A DNA stretch of 64,000 nucleotides from Viola odorata (Eukaryota > Streptophyta > Magnoliopsida > Malpighiales > Violaceae): the NCBI GenBank assembly GCA_963691705.1, contig OY829541.1:46269661-46333660 (forward strand), written 5' to 3'. The notes below the pieces were generated by a model that was not told where the DNA came from, made no database searches, and saw only the letters and a list, made by a program, of their open reading frames with translations. Positions 20,324 through 30,166 of this stretch are shown here, piece by piece; the stretch's first letter is position 1, and the number at the start of each line of letters is the position of its first letter. Made by a program: the position numbers and the translations under genes.

Positions 20324-22249
20324 AAATGCCCGGTTCTTTGAGGATGTTGATTTTGGGGGGAAGATAGAAGGTTAGATGTCATTTTTGAGGAGGATTCAAA
20401 CATACCTCATCCTCATGCTGTTTCTGAGGGACAGGATGAACTTATTGTTCCGATTCCTGCTCTTATCCCTCAGAGAGCAAGAAACGACGTCATTAATCTT
20501 CCTGCAGGACCAGGACAAGATCCATAGGTTATACTTGAGGATCATTAGGATGCCCATGAGGGTCCACAACCGAATCAAATTCAACAACCTCAAATAGTTG
20601 AGGACCAAGTAGAGGCAAATATGTCGTTAAGGAGATCCACTAGAGTGAGAAGAAATGCGATTTCGGATGATTATATCGTATTTCTGCAAGAACATGAGGA
20701 TACTATTGACTCTTTGGAGGATGACCCGCTCACCTTTAAAGAGGCTAATAGTCGTTCTGATGCTCGAGAGTGGATAAGGGCCATAGGGGATGAACTCAAA
20801 TCCATGAAGGACAATGACGTTTGGGAACTTGTACCATTGCCTGAGAAAAAGAAACCGATAGGTTGCAAATGGGGTTTCAAAATCAAAAGGGATTCTCAGG
20901 GCAATATTGAGAGGTACAAGGCACGTCTTGTCGCGAAAGGGTTCACTCAAAAGGAAGGAATAGACTATAAAGAGACCTTCTCTCCAGTTTCATCGAAGGA
21001 CTCTTTTAGGACTATTATGGCTCTAACGGCACATTTCGATCTTGAGGAAGAAATCTACATGAGGCGACCAGAAGGACTATCCTCCAACGAGGGTAGTGAA
21101 TTGGTTTGTAGGTTAAAGAAGTCTATCTATGGGCTCAAGCAAACTTCTCGTCAATGGTACTTGAAGTTCCATAGTGTTATTACTTCATACGGTTTCGAAG
21201 TAAACGCTGTGGAGGACTGTCTGTACCATAAGTTCAGTGGGAGTAGATTTGTATTTCTACTGTTATATGTGGATGACATTTTGCTTGCTACTAACGATGT
21301 AAAGCTTCTTCAAGATACTAAGGCTTTCCTCTCAGATAACTTTGAGATGAAAGACCTTGAGGAAGCATCTTTTGTGTTGGGGATTCAGATACACCGTGAT
21401 CATTCACGGAGTACCCTTGGATTATCACAAAAGGGTTATATCGATAAAGTACTAAAGAGATTTAGCATGCAAGATTGTAAGCCACATGATACTCCTGTCT
21501 CCAAAGGTGAGAAGTCTAGCCTTGATCAGTGTCCTAAGACGGACTTGGACCGCAAGTTCATGGAGGGTGTACCATATGCTTCGGTTGTGGGAAGCATCAT
21601 GTATGCACAGGTTTGCACCCGTCCGGATCTTGCATTTATTGTTGGTATGTTGGGCAGATACCAGAGCAATCCCGGAAGGGATCATTGGGTTGCAGCCAAA
21701 AGGGTCTTTCGATACCTGCAGAAAATGAAAGACTATATGCTCACATACAGGAGATCAGATCAGCTTGAGATCATTGAGTATACTGATTCTGATTTTGCTG
21801 GATGCCAGGATAGCCGGAGATCGACTTCAGGTTATGTCTTTCTTCTGGCTGAAGGAGCCATTTCATGGAAGATTGTGAAACAGTCACTTGCTGCATCTTC
21901 CACTATGGAGGCTGAGTTCGTAGCTTGCTACGGGGCATCCAGTCATGCTATATGGCTGCGGAACATGGTTAAGGAACTGCAAGTTGTCACTGGTATTGAG
22001 AGACCTTTGAGGATCTTTTGTGACAACCGGGCATCAGTGCTGTACTCCAACAGTAATCGGAGTACATCCAGGTCTAAGCACATTGATATAAAGTTCCTTG
22101 CCGTTAAAGAAAGGGTTCAGAGCAATCAAGTTAGCATAGAGTTGTTGGGTACAAACGATATGGTTGAGGATCCGCTCACTAAGGCATTGACACCTGTAGC
22201 ATTTCATGGCCATGTATCGAGTATGGGTGTCATTAAGTTATATGCCTGA
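20324..22249 (+). pseudogene. Copia reverse transcriptase-RNase H region
   Basis: Open from 20621 to 22249 (542 codons), preceded by degenerate linker 20324-20620. It has IGCKWGFKIKRDSQGN and YKARLVAKGFTQKEG (RT start), YVDDILLATND (catalytic Asp pair), SRRSTSGYVF and ASSTMEAEFVA (RNase H core), CDNRASV and the C-terminal ADPLTKAL-like tail EDPLTKAL. Between LTAHFDLE and EEIYMRRPEG about 16 residues are missing in frame, removing the segment with the first catalytic Asp of Copia RT. So despite the long open frame the enzyme should be dead. Confidence 0.88.
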
Positions 22250-22657
22250 GATTAGTGGGAGTTTGTTTTGTACATTTTTGTGACTCATATATGTGATGAT
22301 TGTGTATTATGTTATTTCGCAGTTTGTGGATATTGATTTTATTCAATATATGCTCTGGATTTTGATCTCATAAAGTAAAGAGGATCAGTTGGAAATTTGA
22401 CAAGTATAGATCACTTGTAATTTCCATGCTGCACATGCACACTGGATCCATGTCGTTAGTTAGTTAGTACTCGTAATCATTATGAGTTTAGTTGCTTGGA
22501 CTGCGACGACTGCTCTTTTGGTTCTTGTATTAATGAAGCTAATGGACTGAATTGAATTAGACGGATATATGCTAGCATTCAGGGGTTAACATATGATTGT
22601 ATAACAAAAGGTGGTACTATAAGGAACGCATATTGTGTAGTTGTCCAAGTGGGAGAT

Positions 22658-23246
22658 TGTTGGAATTTGGACAACGGGGCTAATGCGTTAGTACCGTTCG
22701 TACACGTTGGAACATATGGACGCATATGTTATGTGTGTACCGTCATATAATATATTGTTAACATAAAGTTAATTGGACCAAATTGATGATCTAATAAAGT
22801 TAAGGGGTCCAATCGTCTAATTAATACAGTGTGGGGGCACATTCAGTATTTGTGCAGAATCCCGGGTTAATTACAATTGTTGATGGGTCGATTTGTAATT
22901 AACATAAGTTAAATATAATTGGGATTTGGTCCCTGTTGGAAGTTGTCATATATAAGGAAAAGTTCTTCTGTTTTAACGCATAAGGAAAAAAGTAGGGTTT
23001 TCTTTTAGAAAAGAAAAACAACAGAGCGTTATCAGAAAAGACAGAGAACATAGGGTACCCATACGCCCAAGGCAACGATTCACCAGAAGACCTTTGTTCC
23101 CGGATTTGTATATCGATCATGGCATCATTATCATCAGGTACGCTTCCGCATTCCGTTATTTGATTCATGTATTAATCGAATTGATTTGTTCATATATTGT
23201 TGTTCATAAGGTTAAGAACAACATTGAATATCCTTTGGTTCTAACA
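22658..23246 (+). repeat. Copia 3' LTR
   Basis: 589 bases, preceded by the polypurine tract AAGTGGGAGAT and starting TGTTGGAATTTGG; ends TCTAACA. Confidence 0.92.
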
Positions 23247-23250
23247 TATA

Positions 23251-23376
23251 CTCCCTCCGGAATTTTTTAAATGACTCTTTGCTACAGTAACAAAAAGTAG
23301 CTTAAAGACTAAAAAATCAAGTAATTGCTATAGTAACAAAAACAGTAAAGAGTCATTAAAAAAATTCCGGAGGGAG
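23251..23376. mobile_element. Stowaway-like MITE, 126 bases
   Basis: Ends CTCCCTCCGGAATTTTTTAA and its reverse complement, about 28 bases of inverted repeat, flanked by TA (23249-23250 and 23377-23378). This is the Tc1/mariner-derived Stowaway pattern. It abuts the Copia 3' LTR: the Copia target duplication uses the MITE's own TA and first base, so Copia inserted at the MITE edge. Confidence 0.85.
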
Positions 23377-23473
23377 TAGTTCCTAGTAAATTCGTCACAT
23401 TTGCAGTACCTTCTAAGCGTTGAATCTCACTTAGATTGTTTCCCGTTGTTGTGCATTCAGATATCTTGTGTCT

Positions 23474-23751
23474 GCAGATTTGACCGCGGGACAATTTGTT
23501 TATGTTGTTCGAAAAAGGATTAATCTCAGTGATATTTGTGTTTGTAAAAAACACTTTACCACCCACTGGTTAGTAGCAGTCTTCGTTTTAATTCGAGTAG
23601 TAAGTAAGATATATGTGACTTAGTATTGTGTTGTTAATGCTTTTTTGTTCTTACAGCCGCCTTCTTGTATGCAATCTATGAGGAAAATAAAAATGAGGAT
23701 GGTTTTCTTTACCTGACTTACATCGGAGAGAACACCTTTGGATGTCAATAA
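23474..23751 (+). pseudogene. ATG8: ATG8 exon fragments (downstream part) captured by the MULE
   Basis: Exon 23474-23567 reads ADLTAGQFVYVVRKRINLS, then after a small deletion and frame change IFVFVKNTLPPT. A GT donor follows. After an intron ending TTACAG, exon 23657-23751 reads [16 protein letters not shown] then [10 protein letters not shown] and stops two residues later. These are the C-terminal half of ATG8 including the terminal glycine used for lipidation, here followed by CQ and a stop. Introns are still present, so capture was from genomic DNA. The reading frame is broken. Confidence 0.88.
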
Positions 23752-24140
23752 GAGCACGGAGCACCATGATCAGTCTTTTACTGTAAATTGAACCTAGAAG
23801 ATGTACATTCTCAGCAGCACACAATGCGCTTTCATCCCATCATCTATTTCTTTGCAATTATCCTTAAGAATTTAGTAGTTGACAATTTCATTTGTATGGG
23901 CAATTGGAATGGATCAATGAATTATTCTAGTTCTTCTCCAATTCTGCTAATTGTTTGTTTTTTTTGGTTAATTTAGTAGTTTACCCAATTAATTTTGTCA
24001 TACTTTTCTTCTATTTGCCACTTGTGAAGGTATGGTGTAAATAAAATAAACAGAAAAAAACTTGTTTATAGATGTTGCTTCATACAAGAAATTTACACAA
24101 ATCACCAATCGCGATGCCGTTGAAAAAGATCACGTGACCT

Positions 24141-27100
24141 CACTGACGGATCTATTAAGGGACAAGGGTAGGCAATTGCCTACCCAGGCCCAATCCAAAT
24201 TTTTTTTTTACTAAGCCCATAATGCCCATTCTCCTTTACCAAATCAAATCCCTACCTCTGCCAATTGCCAAATCCCTACGCACGCCTCTTTTTTTCTCCT
24301 TTACCAAATCAAATCCCTGCCAAATCCCTTCTTCTTTACCAAATCAAATCCCTGCCAAATCCCTACGCCTATTTTTTTCTCCTTTACCAAATCAAATCCC
24401 TTTTTTTCACTGCATTGTGAAGAATCGACTGCGGAACCGTATGGGAGATGATATGTTAAATGATTGTTTGATTACTTTTGTTGAAAAAGATATTTTTGAT
24501 TGTGTAGAGAATGAGAGAATCATACAAGGATTTCAAAAAATGAAAACTCGTAGAGAACAATTATAAGAAGTATGTATATTGTATGAATTCTAATGTATGT
24601 TCAATTTTTCGTTTAGCTCGCTTGCTTTCTCTTTAAAAAACTCAAAAAAAAATTCTCATATGAGCATTGTGAAGAATCGACTGCGGAACCGTATGGGAGA
24701 TGATATGTTAAATGATTGTTTGATTACTTTTGTTGAAAAAGATATTTTTGATTGTGTAGAGAATGAGAGAATCATAAAAGGATTTCAAAAAATGAAAACT
24801 CGTAGAGAACAATTATAAGAAGTATGTATATTGTATGAATTCTAATGTATGTTCAATTTTTCGTTTAGCTCGCTTGCTTTCTCTTTAAAATACTCAAAAA
24901 AAAAATTCTCATATGAGCATTGTGAAGAATCGACTGCAGAACCGTATGGGAGATGATATGTTAAATGATTGTTTGATTACTTTTGTTGAAAAAGATATTT
25001 TTGATTGTGTAGAGAATGAGAGAATCATACAAGGATTTCAAAAAATGAAAACTCGTAGAGAACAATTATAAGAAGTATGTATATTGTATGAATTCTAATG
25101 TATGTTCATTTTTTCGTTTAGCTCGCTTGCTTTCTCTTTAAAATACTCAAAAAAAAAATTCTCATATGAGCATTGTGAAGAATCGACTGCGGAACCGTAT
25201 GGGAGATGATATGTTAAAAGATTGTTTGATTACTTTTGTTGAAAAAGATATTTTTGATTGTGTAGAGAATGAGAGAATCATACAAGGATTTCAAAAAATG
25301 AAAACTCGTAGAGAACAATTATAAGAAGTATGTATATTGTATGAATTCTAATGTATGTTCAATTTTTCGTTTAGCTCGCTTGCTTTCTCTTTAAAATACT
25401 CAAAAAAATATGTTAAATGATTGTTTGATTACTTTTGTTGAAAAAGATATTTTTGATTGTGTAGAGAATGAGAGAATCATACAAGGATTTCAAAAAATGA
25501 AAACTCGTAGAGAATAATTATAAGAAGTATGTATATTGTATGAATTCTAATGTATGTTCAATTTTTCGTTTAGCTCGCTTGCTTTCTCTTTAAAATACTC
25601 AAAAAAAAAATTCTCATATGAGCATTGTGAAGAATCGACTGCGGAACCGTATGGGAGATGATATGTTAAATGATTGTTTGATTACTTTTGTTGAAAAAGA
25701 TATTTTTGATTGTGTAGAGAATGAGAGAATCATACAAGGATTTCAAAAAATGAAAACTCGTAGAGAACAATTATAAGAAGTATGTATATTGTATGAATTC
25801 TAATGTATGTTCAATTTTTCGTTTAGCTCGCTTGCTTTCTCTTTAAAATACTCAAAAAAAAATTCTCATATGAGCATTGTGAAGAATCGACTGCGGAACC
25901 GTATGGGAGATGATATGTTAAATGATTGTTTGATTACTTTTGTTGAAAAAGATATTTTTGATTGTGTAGAGAATGAGAGAATCATACAAGGATTTCAAAA
26001 AATGAAAACTCGTAGAGAACAATTATAAGAAGTATGTATATTGTATGAATTCTAATGTATGTTCAATTTTTCGTTTAGCTCGCTTGCTTTCTCTTTAAAA
26101 TACTCAAAAAAAAAAATTCTCATATGAGCATTGTGAAGAATCGACTGCGGAACCGTATGGGAGATGATATGTTAAATGATTGTTTGATTACTTTTGTTGA
26201 AAAAGATATTTTTGATTGTGTAGAGAATGAGAGAATCATACAAGGATTTCAAAAAATGAAAACTCGTAGAGAACAATTATAAGAAGTATGTATATTGTAT
26301 GAATTCTAATGTATGTTCAATTTTTCGTTTAGCTCGCTTGCTTTCTCTTTAAAATACTCAAAAAAAAAATTCTCATATGAGCATTGTGAAGGATCGACTG
26401 CAGAACCGTATGGGAGATGATATGTTAAATGATTGTTTGATTACTTTTGTTGAAAAAGATATTTTTGATTGTGTAGAGAATGAGAGAATCATACAAGGAT
26501 TTCAAAAAATGAAAACTCGTAGAGAACAATTATAAGAAGTATGTATATTGTATGAATTCTAATGTATGTTCAATTTTTCGTTTAGCTCGCTTGCTTTCTC
26601 TTTAAAATACTCAAAAAAAAAATTCTCATATGAGCATTGTGAAGAATCGACTGCGGAACCGTATGGGAGATGATATGTTAAATGATTGTTTGATTACTTT
26701 TGTTGAAAAAAGATATTTTTGATTGTGTTGAGAATGAGAGAATCATACAAGGATTTCAAAAAATGAAAACTCGTAGAGAACAATTATAAGAAGTATGTAT
26801 ATTGTATGAATTCTAATGTATGTTCAATTTTTCGTTTAGCTCGCTTGCTTTCTCTTTAAAATACTCAAAAAAAAAAATTCTCATATGAGCATTGTGAAGA
26901 ATAGACTGCGGAACCGTATGGGAGATGATATGTTAAATGATTGTTTGATGACTTTTGTTGAAAAAGATATTTTTGATTGTGTAGAGAATGAGAGAATCAT
27001 ACAAGGATTTCAAAAAATGAAAACTCGTAGAGAACAATTATAAGAAGTATGTATATTGTATGAATTCTAATGTATGTTCAATTTTTCGTTTAGCTCGCTT

Positions 27101-27697
27101 GTTTTCTCTTTAAAATACTCAAAAAAAAAATTCTCATATGAGCATTGTGAAGAATCGACTGCGGAACCGTATGGGAGATGATATGTTAAATGATTGTTTG
27201 ATTACTTTTGTTGAAAAAGATATTTTTGATTGTGTAGAGAATGAGAGAATCATACAAGGATTTCAAAAAATGAAAACTCGTAGAGAACAATTATAAGAAG
27301 TATGTATATTGTATGAATTCTAATGTATGTTCAATTTTTCGTTTAGCTCGCTTGCTTTCTCTTTAAAATACTCACACAAAAAAATCTCATATGAGCATTG
27401 TGAAGGATCGACTGCAGAACCGTATGGGAGATGATATGTTAAATGATTGTTTGATTACTTTTGTTGAAAAAGATATTTTTGATTGTGTAGAGAATGAGAG
27501 AATCATACAAGGATTTCAAAAAATGAAAACTCGTAGAGAACAATTATAAGAAGTATGTATATTGTATGAATTCTAATGTATGTTCAATTTTTCGTTTAGC
27601 TCGCTTGCTTTCTCTTTAAAATACTCCAAAAAAAAAATCGGGGCCCCTGCCCCCGAACCCCCGCCCCCCCAGGAAATAATTCCTGGATCCGTCACTG
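24141..27697 (+). mobile_element. hAT-like element with amplified transposase exon, 3,557 bases
   Basis: Ends CACTGACGGATC and GATCCGTCACTG form a 12-base inverted repeat with one mismatch; a perfect 8-base duplication CGTGACCT flanks it (24133-24140 and 27698-27705). Inside are a pyrimidine-rich left part with about four CTTTACCAAATCAAATCCCT repeats (24231-24403), then the tandem array 24412-27637, then a C-rich right end. The array encodes the last exon of a hAT-type transposase, tying contents and ends to the same superfamily. The remaining transposase is missing. Confidence 0.87.
24412..27637 (+). repeat. Tandem array, ~13 units of ~253 bases, each with a hAT transposase C-terminal exon
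   Basis: Units begin at CATATGAGCATTGTGAAG-type sequence near 24412, 24653, 24906, 25159, 25611, 25863, 26117, 26370, 26623, 26878, 27131 and 27384, plus one unit truncated at its left side near 25407. Spacing is 252-255 and units look about 98-99% alike. Each encodes SIVKNRLRNRMGDDML, then NDCLITFVEKDIFDCVENE, ending FQKMKTRREQL and a stop. This resembles the C-terminal dimerisation-domain end of plant hAT/TTF-zinc-finger transposases. About 70-100 bases of 3' UTR-like sequence separate the coding parts. Some units carry private changes, for example a one-base insertion near 26706. Confidence 0.92.
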
Positions 27698-27842
27698 CGT
27701 GACCTTAAATTGGTTGAAACTTGGAAGTGATTTCAGTCCTTTTTGCAACAGGATTCAAGATGCGTTCTTGGAATTTTATGCTTATATGAGTAATTAATTT
27801 ACACATGAAAGAACAGAGCAGAGCAATCTATACTTATATGTT

Positions 27843-28046
27843 TTATTTAGGTAGAGTAGTAAAGTCTTTCTTTTGGTATTTAGTTTTCAACCATTTGATG
27901 CCATTGGTTGCTCCGGTCTTGATCTTTTGTGCACCCATCATCGCTGCTGCTTTGGCTTTGTTTAGTCCTGGCTTGCCATCTCCCTTCTTATTTGTCTCGG
28001 TCTTTCTTGTTGATGGTATCATGGTCTTCTTCCTGCATTGCACTAG
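27843..28046 (-). pseudogene. Second captured coding fragment in the Pack-MULE
   Basis: Reading leftward from the right terminal repeat, the minus strand is open from within the repeat (28208) to 27843. The non-repeat part is Lys/Ala-rich and includes KAKAAAMMGAQKIKTG and GIKWLKTKYQKK. It has the look of the C-terminus of a small conserved plant protein, but I cannot name the family. It begins exactly where the inverted repeat ends, as expected for captured sequence, and the repeat could supply promoter and start codon. Confidence 0.5.
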
Positions 28047-28341
28047 GTTGCCGGTGATGGATGGATGAAGACCAACAAAGAAGAAGAAGAAGAAGAAGTG
28101 GGGGTGGATGGGAAAGAAAGTCCACGGTAATTTGAGAAAAATATGGGGGGCAATTTTGTAAAAACATATATTAAAATATTTAAATCTAACGGAGTTTGTC
28201 TCTGTCACCGTTTTTCTTAACAGTTGGGACTATATTAAACTAACGGATAAAACGTTTGGGACCAATAAAAGAAAATAAAAAAAAATTTAGGACTGACTAA
28301 AATAAAATGACAAAGAATTGGGACAGGGGGTGTATTAACCC
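28047..28341 (-). repeat. MULE right terminal inverted repeat
   Basis: Inverse of 13989-14264; the end TATTAACCC is followed by the target duplication GCAAATAGG. Confidence 0.85.
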
Positions 28342-28350
28342 GCAAATAGG

Positions 28351-28718
28351 TTTCAATAGTATTAATCGACAGATATGTAGGGGTGACAAAATGGGCGGAC
28401 GGACGTCCATGGACCAATCCCATTTAGTCCAATAAATAAGCTGGACGGATAAGTCCAAGTCCATTTAATAAACGGACGGACCAGACCCGTCCATCTAAAT
28501 TAGCTGGGTTTGGACGGGTTCCTGTCCGAATAATTTTTTTTTGAATAATTTTTTTTTTTTGAAAAAATAATTTATTTAAATTTTTTTTTGTCTTCCCGTC
28601 CATGTGTTCAAACTCCAATGATGAAGATTGTAAATAGTTAAACCTTGGAAAATTTCAATATATTAAAACATAGATATAACAGTAAGATGCTTGAGATGAA
28701 CTCATGAGTCAACATGAA
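28351..28718. other. Probable transposon relic, GGACGG-rich
   Basis: The phrase GGGGTGACAAAATGGGCGGACGGAC and repeated GGACGGACC/GTCCAAGTCC-type sequence between 28380 and 28520 look like a hAT-type MITE end, but I could not find a matching partner end. Confidence 0.35.
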
Positions 28719-28976
28719 CTATAATAGGTATCTAAAGTTATGTAGAAGATCCAGAAGGAAACAAGACAAGTTCACACCCGCATAACACAGAAAGAAAAAC
28801 ATAGTTATAGTTGGAGTGATGAGATCCAAATTCACAATAATGACACATCCGATGCAGATAAGTGCAGTAAACGTAGCAATATAAGGTTCGTGCCCATCTG
28901 CAGCTTTGAAGTAGTTAAGAATTGGCAGAATTTCATCATTTGCTATAGCTGCAAGTAGGCGTGGGGCACCTGTCAA
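28719..28976 (-). pseudogene. Cation-chloride cotransporter (CCC1-like) exon fragment
   Basis: Minus strand reads TGAPRLLAAIANDEILPILN, YFKAADGHEPYIA, then LDLITPTITMFFFLCYAGVN and CFLLDLL. This is a recognisable transmembrane segment of plant cation-chloride cotransporters, membrane proteins moving Na/K/Cl. Only this one exon is present; the sequence diverges after LLDLL and no neighbouring exons were found, so it is a duplicated relic. It may be transposon-captured, but no ends were identified. Confidence 0.75.
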
Positions 28977-29785
28977 GCTTTTGTTTTTTAATCAGAATTA
29001 GAATATTTAATCAGGCTTTTGTTTTTAATTTAAATTACTAGTCATTTTTCTATTTTTTAAATAAATTTTAACATAATTTTACTCAATTACTTTATTAACA
29101 ATCTTAATGATAATTAAATATGAGATTGCCTGATATTATTTCATTCCCACGCAATTATTATTTTCCCCTACAAGTTAGGGCATTAATTCACGATTTAGTT
29201 TGAATTTTGGTTAATTGGAGAAGACAAGGAAGCATCCAAATTTGTTTTCAAATATTTGGGTAAATATCTCAGTGCCTTAAGGAGTATTGGTTAATTAAGG
29301 CAATTATAATATTGGGATCAATTAATTATAGATAAAAATCAATTATAGTATTTTAGTACAATTTTGTGTTATTAAATGATTGAATCCACAAATTAATTAT
29401 CAAAATTATGATGATAGATATGTCAAAAAATAACCAAATATCCACATTAATGAAACTTGCAACAGAATCATGTCACCACATTTTAAGCCAACAGAGAGAA
29501 GGAAGAAGAGACCTTTAGGGCTAGATCGATCATCAACAGCAACTGCCTCAGACTCAGCATCTGAACTGGAACCAAAGCTTCCATCAGGATTCCCTGAAGT
29601 ATTAACATGGTTCTCAAGAGGTTTTGGAATAGAATCTGTCCCAAAGAACAAAAGGTACATTAATCAGTACTATTATTTCCTTTCTATTAGGTTTACAATG
29701 CAGAGTTTAGTAACACCAGAAAGTCAAGAGGGAACAATCACCAATTCAAAGCTACACAGTTGATGTATCATAAAGGTGAAACTCA
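28977..29785. other. AT-rich DNA with a short unassigned coding-like stretch
   Basis: 29338-29432 resembles 8135-8205. A minus-strand stretch at about 29510-29645 reads Ser/Asp/Glu-rich (GSFGSSSDAESEAVAVDD) and looks like one exon of a host gene, but the family is not recognised and it is open on both strands. Confidence 0.35.
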
Positions 29786-30150
29786 TGTTGGAGTCCAGCT
29801 CATATTGACTGAATGAGAGATTTTGTTGTGGGCCTAGCCCAATTGGTGTCATATGTAATTGTTTGATTTAGGTCAAGAAAGAAAAAGAAAAAGAAAGATA
29901 GTTAGAGGTGGTTTAGGTTTCCTACACCTAGTGCAATTAGGTTTGCAATTGCAAACCATTATAAAAGGTGAGTGGTGGCTTAGGTTGGGAGACAGAAGAG
30001 AGACAAGAGAATTAATTAGGGTTGCTGTTAAGCATCCTAAGAGATTGTAAGCACCCTAAGAGAGTAAGAGAGTGTAAGAGGGTTGCTGTTGAGCATCCTG
30101 TGAGAGAGGAGAGAAAACAGATTTTGAACACAGAACTTACCCTTTCAAAC
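29786..30150 (+). repeat. Possible LTR fragment
   Basis: Begins TGTTGGAGTCCAGCTC, has ATTATAAAAGG (TATA-like) at about 29958 and repeated GAGAGTAAGAGAGTGTAAGAG, and ends near CTTTCAAACA. No second copy occurs in the window, so the call rests on LTR-like layout only. Confidence 0.35.
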
Positions 30151-30166
30151 ACTGGATGAAAAGACC

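Larger units (their letters stand above)
14607..23246 (+). mobile_element. Ty1/Copia LTR retrotransposon, degenerate, interrupted by a solo LTR
   Basis: Two 589-base LTRs (14607-15195 and 22658-23246) differ at about 8 positions (1.4%). Gag, protease, integrase, RT and RNase H follow in Copia order. The flanks are TATAG (14602-14606) and TATAC (23247-23251), a 5-base duplication with one mismatch. A 1,722-base solo LTR sits inside the integrase region. Without it the element is about 6.9 kb. Coding lesions (gag frameshift, stop in the protease, RT deletion) make it inactive. Confidence 0.92.
13989..28341. mobile_element. Mutator-like element (Pack-MULE) split by later insertions, 14.35 kb
   Basis: A long inverted repeat bounds it: 13989-14264 against 28047-28341, starting GGGTTAATAC on both ends. 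The outer flanks carry a perfect 9-base direct duplication GCAAATAGG (13980-13988 and 28342-28350), the hallmark of Mutator-type transposition. Removing the nested Copia element, the hAT element and the MITE leaves about 2 kb. That core holds an ATG8 fragment with introns and a second coding fragment on the minus strand next to the right repeat, with no transposase. This is the structure of a Pack-MULE, a transposon carrying captured gene pieces. Confidence 0.88.

Noticed and set aside
24412..27637. Regular array that could be taken for CRISPR or a minisatellite of independent 73-residue genes
   Set aside because: Units are ~253 bases with no unique spacers, in a plant genome, and encode the end of a hAT transposase; the short frames are shadows of that exon, not separate genes.
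28047..28341. Two independent MITEs rather than ends of one MULE
   Set aside because: The 9-base duplication GCAAATAGG is outside both repeats and absent from their inner edges, where captured gene sequence begins instead.
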